Source: an uncultured bacterium (lineage in GTDB: Bacteria > Cyanobacteriota > Vampirovibrionia > Gastranaerophilales > Gastranaerophilaceae). Taken from it: 64,000 bases of DNA. The stretch is taken from assembly GCA_905216055.1 (NCBI GenBank), contig CAJMSH010000005.1, forward strand, positions 1 to 64,000, written 5' to 3'. Made by a program: the position numbers and the translations under genes. The notes beneath the pieces were generated by a model, which ran no database searches, had not been told where the DNA came from, and worked only from the letters and a program-made list of their open reading frames with translations. Of the stretch, positions 1-9,261 are shown piece after piece (position 1 is the first letter of the stretch; every line of letters begins with the position of its first letter).

Positions 1-1
1 T

Positions 2-3000
2 TTGGTTCGGAATAGTGTAGTGCTGGCGGTCTATCTATTGTTTTCGGTTGCTTGCTTCTTTACCGTACATGAGCATTATATCTTGGCTTCTCAAGAGGTT
101 ACTTCCGATTTATCAAAATTGGCAGGTAATTTTGAAAACCAAGGTACTCTAAATCTTCAAGGTGGATTAACCAGTGATATTAAAGGAAACGGTACAACCG
201 TTCTTCAAAACGATATCACTCTTGCAGATGATAGAACAATTGAGGGCACATTGAATGCAAATGATAAAAATATCAATATGCAGGATTCTTCGAAAAATTA
301 TACAACTTTAACGGTTAAAAACTTGGAAGGAATTGCTAACTTGCAAATTGATTCAAGCCTTTCTGACGGTCAGACAGATAAAATCCTTACATCAGCAGAT
401 TCCCTATCAGGTGCAATTTTGAACCTTACGTCGGTTAATGTTACATCTGATGCTAATAATACAGGTTTGACAGAAAATATTATTACTTACTTAGAAGGAA
501 ATACAAATAATATACAATTCCAATTAAACGGAGCTGATAATGGTACACTTACAACCTATACAGGTAATTATGAATACGTATTCAATTTAGGTGCTGCAGG
601 TAAATTAGATGTTACAAAAACCGCTTCAACTGTTGGTTTGTCTAAATTTATCAATGGTACTGATGGAATTACAGGTAACACTTTCTCACTAACAGAAGAT
701 ACTTTTGTAACTCAAGACGGTGCAATCGGTACAACTAATAGAGATGCAGGTGCTACAACCCTGACTTTGAATATTAATGAACATACCCTATCAGGCAAGG
801 GAACAAATGACTTTGACGGTATTACCGTTGCAAAAGACTATACATTGAATGTCAGCGGTAAAGATGAAGCAAATCAAGGTACAATTACAAACTTTGATAC
901 CGCATTAACAAATAATGGAACATTAAATGTTTCAAATATTGAATTTAAAAATAATAATAAAGATATTGTAAACGCAGGAACTTTAAACCTTGCAGGAGTA
1001 AACACTCTTGAAAAAGGTATTGAAGGAAACGGCTCAACAAATATAGTATCAGGAACAACCACAAATAGCGGTGCGATTGCACAAAATACAGTATCAATTG
1101 CAGACGGTGCAACGCTTAACACTGATGCAAGCGAATTAATCACAAGTGCAGGTGTTACAAACGCCGGTACTTTACAATTTACAGGCGGAGAAAATGCTAA
1201 CGCTATAACAGGTGGTGGTACAACTCAAATTTTAGGCGATGTTATAAATAATGCTTTAATTTCTCAAACAATTGATATTACAAGCGGTTCATCGCTAAAA
1301 ACCTCAGCCGATAATATTGGCGGTGCTGTTCAAAACGCAGCAGAACTTGAAATTACAGGCGGAAAACTTGCTTATGATGTTACAGGCACTGGTAATGTAA
1401 CCGTAAGTGGTGAATTAACAAATAATGCAATTTTAGAGGCAAATTTACTTACCTTGAATAGCAATATTTTAGGTACTGGTGATTTGAGCCTGAGTGGTAT
1501 GAATGATATTTCAGGTAACACAAATATAATTTCGCAAAATTCGATAACAAATACAGGTGATTTAACAGCAAATGTTGGTCAAATCACTTTAACAGACGGT
1601 ATGACAAATAACAGTAACTTGAACTTAAAAGGCGGAGTTGATTCTGCGCTTGAAAATAAATTAGCAATTTCAGGCTCAGGAACTACAACATTTACCGATA
1701 AAGTTAATAACACAGCAAAAATAGAACAAGCTGTTATTAATAACGGTGAATTAACTTCTTCTGCTGACAATATTACTGGAACTGTTGATAATACTGGTAC
1801 TTACAATATTCAAGGCGGAACTATTGCGAGTGCTATTTCAGGAAACGGCATAATTAACATTTCTGATGCAGTAACATCAAATGTTCAAAATACTTTAACA
1901 GGCGAGGTTAATATTCTTGAAAATGCAACATTGGCTCTTGGCAGTGGTCAAACTGAATTGTTTGCAAATGCAAGCAGTGTAAATGCTCAAAATGGTTCAA
2001 CAATTAACTTGATTAACGGTTTATCTGCAACAACAAATATGGATAATCTGGTAATTGCTGCTGGTGATAATGTTAATTTGCAAATTGATTGGAGAGATGT
2101 TTTTGATTCAACTTCAACAGATGTAAACGGTAATTTGAGCCTTAGCAAAGTTGATTTAACCTCGACAAACGGTACGGCTGATAATTATACTTTAACAAGC
2201 AATTTGAAGGATAAACTCAGCTTAGGTCAAAATATTGAACTTGCAGCAAATGAAAACTCAAATAATTATATTGCTTATGATTCAACAACCGGCGCTTTAC
2301 ATTCAAGTAAAGAAACTCTTGTAAGCGCAGTTTCAACAAGAAATGAATCAAACAGAGTATATCAAATGGTAAAAGACGAAGAAGTTTCATCCGCACTGGG
2401 TACAATGGCAGGTATTGATTCAACTCTTATCGCAAATGGTGCAGGAAACGAAATTAAAGGGAATGATAATGCAGGTGCTAAAATCGACGCCGGCAATACG
2501 CTCACATTTAATAACATAAAAAACATTGACGGATTTAAAGATGACCTGTTTGCAACAAACGAAGGAACAATTAACCTGTCTAATGTTACTTTGAGCGATA
2601 AAATACAAGGCTCGGGTGTTGTTAATGTTAACGGCAGTTCGACAATCAATAATTCAATCACAAATGCAATTAACCTGAACTCAGGCTATTTAACCTTAGG
2701 TCAAACAGGAGACTTGTCTCAAGCAGCATCACTTGTTGCTAATGGTGGCGGTTTGAGTTTGCAAAACGGTGCAATTCAAAATACAAATCTTGGAAATCTT
2801 ATACTAAATAACGATTTGGATTTAAGACTTGACGGTAACTTTGCAAATCAAACACTTGATACAATAACTGCAAATAATTTTGAGGCTAATGGAAACAACA
2901 TTAATATCTCAAATATTAATGTATTAAGTGCAACAACTCAAAAATCCTTCTCAATATCACCATTAGGTGAAGGCATGGATAGTGCAGTGAGAGACGCTCT

Positions 3001-4186
3001 TGCTGGTGCCATTCAATACACCGGAAGTGACATAACTTATGGTTCTATATATAAATATACTGCAAGTTATGATCCAACAACAGCCATGTTTAACTTTGGG
3101 CTTGTTGGCGGAGGCGGCTATGACAGCTTTAACCCTTCTGTATTGGCAGCTCCTGTTGCAGCACAACTTGGCGGATATTTAAACCAATTAAATTCATATG
3201 ATAACGCATTCCGTAATATGGATATGTACATGTTAATGACAAAAGAACAACGTCAAGCAATGAAGATGCGTAATAAATATGCCTCAATTGCTAACAATAA
3301 CATAGTATTTGATCCTACAGTCAGTCAATATGAAAATAAAGCTGGATGGTTTAGACCTTATGCAACATTTGAAAATGTGCCTTTAAATAACGGTCCAAAA
3401 GTATCCAATGTGGCTTATGGTTCATATTTTGGTGCGGATTCCGAACTCTATGATTTAGGTCATGGATGGGATGGTATGTGGAGTGTATATGGAGGATATA
3501 ACGGCTCTCATCAATCTTATGACGGTGTTAGCATCTATCAAAATGGTGGAACCCTAGGTGCTGTTGGTATGGCATATAAAGGCAATTTCTTTACCGGTTT
3601 AACTGCAAATGTTGGTGCGAATGCAGGCGAAGCAAGCACAATGTTTGGTCGTGAAGATTTTGCAATGTTGATGAGTGGTGTTGCATCAAAAACGGGTTAT
3701 AATATTGAACTTGCTAAAGGTAAATTTATAATTCAGCCGAATTTCTTGATGTCATATTCATTTATTAATACGTTTGATTATAGAAATGCGGCAGGTGTAA
3801 GTATTGATTCGGATCCATTACATGCTATTCAACTAGAACCGGGCATTAAATTTATTGGCAATCTTAAAAACGGATGGCAACCTTATGCAGGTGTAAGCGT
3901 TGTATGGAATCTTATGGATAGAACTCACTTTACAGCAAATGATGTTTCGCTTCCAAACCTTTCAATTGATCCGTTTGTTAAATATGGTGTAGGTATTAGA
4001 AAAGCTTGGGGTGAAAGATTTACAGGATTTCTGCAAACATATATTACAAACGGCGGAAGAAATGGTGTAGGTATACAAGCAGGATTTAGATGGACTCTAG
4101 GAAAAACCCAACCAAGTGTTAAAAAAGCAAGTGGAAATCTTCCTGAATTACCTAAAACGGAAATAATATTAAATAATATCAAGTAA
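2..4186 (+). CDS. Autotransporter with beta-helical passenger and outer-membrane barrel (5' end uncertain)
   Basis: Reads as a type V (autotransporter) surface protein of about 1394 residues. A hydrophobic, signal-like segment lies near residues 5-25. A very long passenger (about 40-1080) follows, rich in Asn, Thr, Gly and Ser with recurring phrases such as NNGTLN and TNTGDL, typical of a right-handed beta-helix. The last 280 or so residues contain alternating aromatic/Gly strands ending near GFRWTLG, consistent with an outer-membrane beta-barrel, then a short charged tail instead of a terminal Phe. The first usable codon is TTG at position 2, at the window edge, so the true start may lie outside. 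A gene for an OmpH-like chaperone follows 37 nt downstream, which fits barrel biogenesis. The passenger's ligand or role cannot be told. Confidence 0.85.
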   Translation: MVRNSVVLAVYLLFSVACFFTVHEHYILASQEVTSDLSKLAGNFENQGTLNLQGGLTSDIKGNGTTVLQNDITLADDRTIEGTLNANDKNINMQDSSKNYTTLTVKNLEGIANLQIDSSLSDGQTDKILTSADSLSGAILNLTSVNVTSDANNTGLTENIITYLEGNTNNIQFQLNGADNGTLTTYTGNYEYVFNLGAAGKLDVTKTASTVGLSKFINGTDGITGNTFSLTEDTFVTQDGAIGTTNRDAGATTLTLNINEHTLSGKGTNDFDGITVAKDYTLNVSGKDEANQGTITNFDTALTNNGTLNVSNIEFKNNNKDIVNAGTLNLAGVNTLEKGIEGNGSTNIVSGTTTNSGAIAQNTVSIADGATLNTDASELITSAGVTNAGTLQFTGGENANAITGGGTTQILGDVINNALISQTIDITSGSSLKTSADNIGGAVQNAAELEITGGKLAYDVTGTGNVTVSGELTNNAILEANLLTLNSNILGTGDLSLSGMNDISGNTNIISQNSITNTGDLTANVGQITLTDGMTNNSNLNLKGGVDSALENKLAISGSGTTTFTDKVNNTAKIEQAVINNGELTSSADNITGTVDNTGTYNIQGGTIASAISGNGIINISDAVTSNVQNTLTGEVNILENATLALGSGQTELFANASSVNAQNGSTINLINGLSATTNMDNLVIAAGDNVNLQIDWRDVFDSTSTDVNGNLSLSKVDLTSTNGTADNYTLTSNLKDKLSLGQNIELAANENSNNYIAYDSTTGALHSSKETLVSAVSTRNESNRVYQMVKDEEVSSALGTMAGIDSTLIANGAGNEIKGNDNAGAKIDAGNTLTFNNIKNIDGFKDDLFATNEGTINLSNVTLSDKIQGSGVVNVNGSSTINNSITNAINLNSGYLTLGQTGDLSQAASLVANGGGLSLQNGAIQNTNLGNLILNNDLDLRLDGNFANQTLDTITANNFEANGNNINISNINVLSATTQKSFSISPLGEGMDSAVRDALAGAIQYTGSDITYGSIYKYTASYDPTTAMFNFGLVGGGGYDSFNPSVLAAPVAAQLGGYLNQLNSYDNAFRNMDMYMLMTKEQRQAMKMRNKYASIANNNIVFDPTVSQYENKAGWFRPYATFENVPLNNGPKVSNVAYGSYFGADSELYDLGHGWDGMWSVYGGYNGSHQSYDGVSIYQNGGTLGAVGMAYKGNFFTGLTANVGANAGEASTMFGREDFAMLMSGVASKTGYNIELAKGKFIIQPNFLMSYSFINTFDYRNAAGVSIDSDPLHAIQLEPGIKFIGNLKNGWQPYAGVSVVWNLMDRTHFTANDVSLPNLSIDPFVKYGVGIRKAWGERFTGFLQTYITNGGRNGVGIQAGFRWTLGKTQPSVKKASGNLPELPKTEIILNNIK

Positions 4187-4210
4187 CAAAGGTAGTTTTT
4201 TGTATTTAAT

Positions 4211-4216
4211 AAGGAG
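4211..4216 (+). promoter_or_regulatory. Ribosome binding site fixing the OmpH-like start
   Basis: AAGGAG sits 7 nt before the ATG at 4224. The reading frame is open further upstream from an ATG at 4200, but that codon has no such site, so 4224 is preferred. Confidence 0.8.
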
Positions 4217-4223
4217 AAAACAA

Positions 4224-4691
4224 ATGAAAAAACAAATTACAACATTAACAATCGCAGCGGTAGCATTTATTTCAGGGCTTGGCATTAATAATTTCGCAAT
4301 GTCTGATGTTCCTGCAAATTATAAGATAGCAATTGTAGATGTGAATGCTGTTGTCCAAAAGTCTGCTCAGGTGCAAGCGCTAAAAAAAGAACAGCAAGAA
4401 AAATTGCAAGAATTACAAAAGTGGCTTGAAACAGTAAGAGCAGATGTTCAAAAACAATCAACTAAAGAAGGTAAAGAAAAACTTGTTAAAAAATATGATG
4501 CTGAGTTTGCAAAAAAACAAGAAGCAATTAAAAAGAACTATGCAACAAAACTTCAAGCAATAGACAAAAGCATAAGTGCAACAATAGCTGCAGAAGCTAA
4601 AGCAAAAAACTATAACTTGGTACTTTCAAAAGGGGTTGTTTTATACGGAGGAGAGGATATAACTGCAAGTATTTCCAAAATAGTGAAATAA
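4224..4691 (+). CDS. OmpH/Skp-family periplasmic chaperone
   Basis: A 155-residue protein with an N-terminal signal peptide (MKKQITTLTIAAVAFISG), then the typical start of mature Skp/OmpH proteins (KIAIVDVNAVVQKSAQVQAL). A long Lys/Glu/Gln-rich coiled coil (about residues 55-115) follows, and the protein closes with the family's C-terminal strand region (KNYNLVLSKGVVLYGGEDIT). Skp proteins are trimeric and hold unfolded outer-membrane proteins in the periplasm. The size is normal for the family. The location directly after a giant autotransporter, with a shared terminator, suggests one transcription unit. The ATG at 4224 is chosen because of the AAGGAG in front of it. Confidence 0.85.
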   Translation: MKKQITTLTIAAVAFISGLGINNFAMSDVPANYKIAIVDVNAVVQKSAQVQALKKEQQEKLQELQKWLETVRADVQKQSTKEGKEKLVKKYDAEFAKKQEAIKKNYATKLQAIDKSISATIAAEAKAKNYNLVLSKGVVLYGGEDITASISKIVK

Positions 4692-4710
4692 CAGTTATTT
4701 TGCATTGAAT

Positions 4711-4745
4711 AAAGGAGTTCCGATTAGTTGGGACTCCTTTTATAT
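4711..4745 (+). terminator. Rho-independent terminator after the OmpH-like gene
   Basis: Inverted repeat AAAGGAGTTCC / GGGACTCCTTT around a short loop (4711-4740), followed by a T-rich stretch. It ends the autotransporter/OmpH unit. Confidence 0.75.
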
Positions 4746-4834
4746 TTATATACAGATTAAATTTATGCCAAAATTTTGGTAATAATATTTTTTCATCGAT
4801 ATTATTATAAATAAAAACAAAGTATAAATATATT

Positions 4835-5053
4835 TTACAATATGAATATACTTCCTTTTCCTGTAAGAATATAATTTACGTTAATATTGTATTTAGAGAT
4901 TAGCATTGATAGCTTACGATTATTTAAAAGTCTTTCATTTTTTTCTATTTTTGATAGATATTGTTTCGAAACATTTAAAACTTCTCCTAATTGCTGTAAA
5001 GATAACTGCAAATGTTTCCTTGCTTTTTTTATTCTTTCTCCTTGCGTACACAT
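4835..5053 (-). CDS. XRE-family HTH transcriptional regulator (small)
   Basis: A 72-residue protein made almost entirely of one Cro/cI-type helix-turn-helix: ERIKKARKHLQLSLQQLGEVLNV, then SKQYLSKIEKNERLLNNRKL, then a C-terminal helix with NVNYILTGKG, a phrase common at the end of phage and plasmid XRE regulators. GGAG lies just before the start on the minus strand. It stands alone at the left edge of the accessory region and faces away from the TPR gene. Its target is not visible. Such single-domain XRE proteins are common in mobile or toxin-bearing loci. Confidence 0.8.
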   Translation of the reverse strand: MCTQGERIKKARKHLQLSLQQLGEVLNVSKQYLSKIEKNERLLNNRKLSMLISKYNINVNYILTGKGSIFIL

Positions 5054-5194
5054 TCTAACCTCCTTTTTTTGTATTTTTCTAAAGCATTAATTCTAGTTTA
5101 TACTTATATGCTTACTATTTGTCAAATAAATACGACAAGGAGTTTGAGAAAAATTCTAACATTTATTTAAAAATTTTTATCTAACTGTCCCAAA

Positions 5195-5234
5195 ATTCCG
5201 AAACTGGTTGTCAAATATTCCGGAACTGGTTGTT
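5195..5234 (+). repeat. Imperfect 18-bp direct repeat
   Basis: ATTCCGAAACTGGTTGTC (5195-5212) and ATTCCGGAACTGGTTGTT (5217-5234) lie 22 nt apart. They sit where the TPR gene's missing 5' end would be, so they may mark a rearrangement point. Confidence 0.55.
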
Positions 5235-5311
5235 CTTTTACAGCCGAAGCGTATAATGAACTGGGCTGGTCAAAATATGAACAACAGGATTACGAAGGTG
5301 CGCTAAAGGAT

Positions 5312-6230
5312 TTGGACAAAGCGATAGAACTTGATCCTAATTATGCAGTAGCATACAGCACTCGAGGTATAGCAAAATGTGAACAACATGATTACGCTGG
5401 CGCGATACTTGATTACGATAAGGCACTTGAACTGGATCCAGCTTTTGTAGATGCTTATTGCAGTCGAGGTCTGGCAAAATATTATAAACAGGATTACGAA
5501 GGCGCGATACTCGATTATGATAAAGCAATTGAACTTAACCCTAATTATGCAGAGGCATACGACAATCGCGGTGATGCAAAATATTATAAACAGGATTACA
5601 CTGGCTCAATATTGGATTACGATAAGGCAATCGAACTTGATCCTACTTTTGTAGAGGCTTATAACTCTCGAGGTCTGACAAAAGGAGAGTTAAAAGATTA
5701 CACCGGTGCAACAAAAGATTATGACAAAGTAATTGAACTTGATCCTAATTTTGCAATGGCATACAACATTCGAGGTCTGATAAAATTTGATAAACATGAT
5801 TACGCTGGTGCGATACTCGATTATGATAAATCTATTTATCTTATCGATAATTTTGTAGATTCTTTCTATAATCGTTTTATTTCTAAATCTTTACAAAAGA
5901 ATTATGAAGAAGCAATAAAAGATTATGACAAAGTAATTGAACTTGAGCCTAGTTCTGCAAAGGCATACAACAATCGAGGTCAGGGAAAATGTCGCCAAAA
6001 GAATTATGATGAAGCAATAAAAGATTATGACAAAGCAATTGAACTTGATCCTAATACTGAAAAAGCATACAACAATCGAGGTTGGGTAAAATGTTACCAA
6101 AAGAATTATGAAGAAGCAATAAAAGATTATGACAAAGCAATTGAACTTGATCCTAATTATGCAAATGCATACAACAATCGAGCTCTGGCAAAATATTATA
6201 AAAAGGATTATTTAGGTGCAATAAAGGATT
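5312..6230 (+). repeat. Tandem 102-bp repeats encoding TPR units
   Basis: About nine in-frame copies with shared blocks such as the codons for DYDKAIELDPN every 102 bp. The high DNA identity between copies suggests recent duplication or gene conversion. Confidence 0.8.
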
Positions 6231-6328
6231 ATTACAAAAAAATTGGTCTGAAGCTCGATAATGCTTGGCTTTTAATACAACTCCAAGTAATTAGGTTAAA
6301 AATAAAATTACTATCAAAGATAATTTAA
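5312..6328 (+). CDS. Tetratricopeptide-repeat protein, apparently lacking its proper 5' end
   Basis: Nine near-identical 34-residue TPR units (consensus DYDKAIELDPNYAxAYNNRG) plus a degenerate tenth one. The repeat period is 102 bp and the DNA copies are very alike. TPRs are protein-protein interaction scaffolds; no other domain is present and there is no signal peptide. The in-frame TTG at 5312 is an unconvincing start, because the same frame stays open upstream to a stop at 5168-5170 and still encodes TPR-like sequence (AEAYNELGWSKYEQQDYEGA). No ATG, GTG or other TTG is found in that extension. The gene is therefore probably 5'-truncated or uses a non-standard start. The C-terminal 30 residues lose the repeat pattern. 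It could be a decaying gene. Confidence 0.6.
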   Translation: MDKAIELDPNYAVAYSTRGIAKCEQHDYAGAILDYDKALELDPAFVDAYCSRGLAKYYKQDYEGAILDYDKAIELNPNYAEAYDNRGDAKYYKQDYTGSILDYDKAIELDPTFVEAYNSRGLTKGELKDYTGATKDYDKVIELDPNFAMAYNIRGLIKFDKHDYAGAILDYDKSIYLIDNFVDSFYNRFISKSLQKNYEEAIKDYDKVIELEPSSAKAYNNRGQGKCRQKNYDEAIKDYDKAIELDPNTEKAYNNRGWVKCYQKNYEEAIKDYDKAIELDPNYANAYNNRALAKYYKKDYLGAIKDYYKKIGLKLDNAWLLIQLQVIRLKIKLLSKII

Positions 6329-6378
6329 AAATTTATGAGGGAAAAACTATTACAGTATATTTACGTTACAATTGTCTT

Positions 6379-6807
6379 ATGAAACATTTCAGATTGATTT
6401 TATCATTTGTACTTTTATCGTTATTATTTAATACTACACCGGCTTACGCTGATGGCGGAATCCCTATATGGATATATGCACACGAATATGCCTTTTCATC
6501 ATTAGCTTTTAAAACTGGTTTTTTTGATGCTAATTTTTTGCATGGTTTAATATTTTTACTGTTAGTTATTATTGTCGAATTAATTGTATTTCAATTTTTA
6601 GATAAAAATAAAAAAATTAGTATAAAAGAAAAGATTTATTATTTAACTCTTGCTAATATTCTTTCAACAATTGCAGGTGTAATATTAATTGTCCCAATTT
6701 TATATTTAACTCAAAAATCTAATATTCTTAAATATTTTGTTATTTTTGAATTATTTCTTACTATATCGAATTATGGACATATAATAAATTTTATAATAAT
6801 AAATTAG
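6379..6807 (+). CDS. Membrane protein with signal peptide; probably the 5' half of a frameshifted gene
   Basis: 142 residues: an N-terminal signal peptide (MKHFRLILSFVLLSLLFNTTPAYA, cleavage near AYA-DG), then three hydrophobic segments (about residues 50-72, 84-108 and 116-141). No family is recognised. The last segment runs into low-complexity Ile/Asn codons. The frame of the next gene is already open from 6750, overlapping this frame's end for 57 nt, and in that frame the text (KFYNNKLEFAFIKKVALW) continues like a cytoplasmic loop into another membrane segment. One indel between 6750 and 6807 would fuse the two, so this is likely a broken single gene. Confidence 0.5.
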   Translation: MKHFRLILSFVLLSLLFNTTPAYADGGIPIWIYAHEYAFSSLAFKTGFFDANFLHGLIFLLLVIIVELIVFQFLDKNKKISIKEKIYYLTLANILSTIAGVILIVPILYLTQKSNILKYFVIFELFLTISNYGHIINFIIIN

Positions 6808-6827
6808 AATTTGCTTTCATAAAGAAA

Positions 6828-7451
6828 GTGGCATTATGGACTAATATTTGGACGTATTTTATATTAAATCCGTTGATAATAATATTATTGATTTGTTCAT
6901 TTCTTCAATTGGGAGATTACCTTGATCATTTAATGCCGTCTATAACCGATAAACGTGAAAATGTAAAAATGCTGGATTCATCGGTAATAATTAATGATGT
7001 AAAAATAATAACACCTTCATTTTCGCCAAAAGCTGTTTCTATTATAGAATGTCAAAATTTAAAGAAAAAGGGCTATAATATAAATGGTTCTTGTGAGTTA
7101 AAAAAACACAGACACGATGTTTATTTTGAATGGGTAGATGCAAAACGCCAATGTGAAAATGTTGGAGGTAAATTACCAAGTTACGATGAAATATTGGTAA
7201 TTGTACGATATGTATATAATATACCACTGGATCCCAAAATCAGTAAGGATAGATATACCACTAATTTAAACTTTAATTCAGCAAAAGCAAAACAAATAAA
7301 TTTCCCAATAGAACCGGAGTTTTATTTGTTATTTGATAATGACCATCCTTATTTTTGGGATTTTAATGATGTATCCACTGGATTACCAATGCAAAATTCA
7401 TCTTGGAAAAAAGCAAAAAAACGATTATATGCTATATGCGTTGCTAAATAA
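6828..7451 (+). CDS. Membrane-anchored protein with a lectin/FGE-like C-terminal region; probable 3' half of a frameshifted gene
   Basis: 207 residues from a GTG without a convincing ribosome binding site. One transmembrane segment (about residues 7-28) is followed by an extracytoplasmic region. Residues 95-207 show a pattern seen in C-type-lectin-like and sulfatase-modifying-factor-like folds: EWVDAKRQCENVGGKLPSYDEI, then SSWKKAKKRLYAICV near the end, with paired Cys residues. The match is by eye and weak. The frame is open back to 6750, and the preceding 142-residue membrane protein probably belongs to the same original gene. Confidence 0.45.
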   Translation: MALWTNIWTYFILNPLIIILLICSFLQLGDYLDHLMPSITDKRENVKMLDSSVIINDVKIITPSFSPKAVSIIECQNLKKKGYNINGSCELKKHRHDVYFEWVDAKRQCENVGGKLPSYDEILVIVRYVYNIPLDPKISKDRYTTNLNFNSAKAKQINFPIEPEFYLLFDNDHPYFWDFNDVSTGLPMQNSSWKKAKKRLYAICVAK

Positions 7452-7609
7452 AATTATCAAACCTTGTGTGAATTTTCCGCAAACCAATTGTTAATTTTCA
7501 TCATCCTTTTGCCGGATAATATAGTAGTAGTATATTAATAGTATCTATATGCATAGTTTTGTGCAAAAGCTAATTTCTACGTTATATTTGAGTAAAATCA
7601 AAATACTCT
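7452..7609. other. Intergenic, convergent, nothing recognised
   Basis: Short AT-rich gap between convergent genes. I see no clear hairpin, RNA or coding signal. Confidence 0.5.
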
Positions 7610-8821
7610 TTATAAAATTTCAATATATTTGGAGGGGTTTGGAACCATAAAATATGGCATTCCGGCATTAAAACTTCTATCTGTTATAATTCCTTGGATT
7701 CCTTTACTTTCGAGTATTGAATTATAATATTTTGAAATTATTTCATCAATTATTTTTACATCTTTATCTTTACATATATCAAGTCCCAATCTATCGGCAA
7801 GATTTATTTTGAAAGGAGTTACCCCACCACTTCCAGCTATAGTATCGTACACTCCCGGTTCAACTTTTGCGATATTTTCACCTGTGAATCTGGCTACTAC
7901 GACATTTGATCCATATGCTTCACGCACAGATTGCATATCAAATCCGAAATATGCCCCTTTGCCACTTTCAGTTCTTCCGCATTTATTTAAATCAAAACCA
8001 TACGTATTTATTAAATTGTACGATTCTGAATCAGTACCATGATAAAGTTTTTGATTTTTTGTTAGTCCAAAGTCTTCTGCTTTACCAATTTGTTTTATCG
8101 AATTTAACAAATGATTTTTAGCAGAAGTTTCAACTTGTGTACTGTTAGCATTTGAAATGCTAAAATATCTTTTTTCTTCAAATATATCGTTAATCTCTTT
8201 TTGGGATTTATTCCAGTATTCATCAACTTTTGCGTTGAATTGTTCTTGTTCTTTTGTTAGTTTTAATGGTTTTAATTTTCTTGCAATATTAGAGTTATTT
8301 GAACCTAACAAGTTTTCTAGTTCTGCTATAAACTCAGGTTCCATTTTTTCTTTTTTTGCATATTCTATTCCTTTTTTCAAATCATTTAAAGCTTCTTTTG
8401 TACGTCCTTTATCCATAAGCGCTTCGTATCTCAATAAGTAACTGTCAGCTGTTGGTTTCAGCGAAATGGAACGAGATAAATCTTTCATGTATATAGCACT
8501 ATCATCAATGATGGAATCCTTAATATTTATTAATCTAATGTCAGTTGGATGTGCCTCAACACCTTTTATTGCAAGATTTCTTACAAGTTCTTTGTTCTGT
8601 GGGTGTTTTGTTGAAAAGTGTTCAATCATATCTATATATGTTTTAGGGGATTTAACTTTTGTAGAAATTTGAACAACATCTCCTTCAAGTTTTGGTGCAA
8701 GTCTTAATCCTGTCGTATTAATTTTTACAGGTTTAGTCGCAAGCAAACTTTTACTTGCACCTGTACGTGTCCAGGCAATAACTTCTTTCCCAATAATTTT
8801 TCCAATTTTTTCTAATCCCAT
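7610..8821 (-). CDS. PARP-like ADP-ribosyltransferase-fold protein (putative toxin/effector)
   Basis: 403 residues. The C-terminal third matches the PARP/diphtheria-toxin-type ART core by eye: LYHGT with His261 (NAD-binding His), a GF turn about 15 residues on, then GKGAYFGF with Tyr291. The third catalytic position seems not to be Glu: the closing strand reads PYFMVPNPSKYIEI, so it would be an H-Y-x variant. Residues about 115-180 are helical and TPR-like (KPTADSYLLRYEALMDKGRTKEALNDL), and 190-250 look like a linker helix. There is no signal peptide. AAGGGA lies 5 nt before the ATG. In this family the usual reaction is mono-ADP-ribosylation of a protein or nucleic acid; the target here is unknown. 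No immunity or macrodomain gene is adjacent. Confidence 0.65.
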   Translation of the reverse strand: MGLEKIGKIIGKEVIAWTRTGASKSLLATKPVKINTTGLRLAPKLEGDVVQISTKVKSPKTYIDMIEHFSTKHPQNKELVRNLAIKGVEAHPTDIRLINIKDSIIDDSAIYMKDLSRSISLKPTADSYLLRYEALMDKGRTKEALNDLKKGIEYAKKEKMEPEFIAELENLLGSNNSNIARKLKPLKLTKEQEQFNAKVDEYWNKSQKEINDIFEEKRYFSISNANSTQVETSAKNHLLNSIKQIGKAEDFGLTKNQKLYHGTDSESYNLINTYGFDLNKCGRTESGKGAYFGFDMQSVREAYGSNVVVARFTGENIAKVEPGVYDTIAGSGGVTPFKINLADRLGLDICKDKDVKIIDEIISKYYNSILESKGIQGIITDRSFNAGMPYFMVPNPSKYIEIL

Positions 8822-8996
8822 AAATATCCCTTATCTTCATTTCCCCTAGATATTTATATAAAGGCTTTTTCTTCTTAGAAATTGCTAAATTGTTAATGTA
8901 TGTAACTAAAATGCCTAAAATAATCAAACCATTTGTCTTTTTAGACTCAAAGCATGTGACTCTTTCCATTAGTTGTTCGAATTCCTTACGTTCCAT
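8751..8996 (-). CDS. Possible small membrane protein overlapping the PARP-like gene
   Basis: 81 residues with one hydrophobic stretch (TNGLIILGILVTYINNLAI) followed by a Lys-rich segment. It overlaps the start of the PARP-like gene by 71 nt in another frame and has no clear ribosome binding site. The last 24 residues are dictated by the overlap. It may be a real upstream gene, a frameshifted leader of the PARP-like gene, or chance. Confidence 0.3.
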   Translation of the reverse strand: MERKEFEQLMERVTCFESKKTNGLIILGILVTYINNLAISKKKKPLYKYLGEMKIRDIYGIRKNWKNYWERSYCLDTYRCK

Positions 8997-9098
8997 TTGT
9001 TAAAATATTGCTTTTTTTCTTTTGTGGCATAATATTATACTATTAATATATTAGTGTGTGATTTTATAGAAATTTTAAGATTGAAAAGGGAGTTTAGG

Positions 9099-9261
9099 AT
9101 ATGCAAGTTTCACTGGTGAAAAATACTTCATGGAGGACTATATCCTAGGGTAAAAAACAGGTGATGCAAAATCAAAGGATTATTTTGCTGAGTTAAAAAG
9201 GCAAGAACCTGAATTAGGAAAGCTTTGCACTTTTGATTTTGATGATGGCTCAGGAGTATAA
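9099..9261 (+). pseudogene. Possible coding remnant with an internal stop
   Basis: In one plus-strand frame the sequence reads GYASFTGEKYFMEDYILG, then TAA (9151-9153), then KTGDAKSKDYFAELKRQ and on to CTFDFDDGSGV before TAA (9259-9261). Composition on both sides of the stop looks coding, with charged helical text, but no start codon or family can be assigned. It abuts the small minus-strand ORF at 9250-9384. Confidence 0.3.

Noticed and set aside
874..4182. Several antisense ORFs inside the autotransporter gene
   Set aside because: They are mirror frames of repetitive coding sequence, have no ribosome sites, and contradict the strong protein on the plus strand.
5312..6230. Regular 102-bp repeats as a possible CRISPR array
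   Set aside because: The period and in-frame TPR consensus explain them; there are no unique spacers between short direct repeats.
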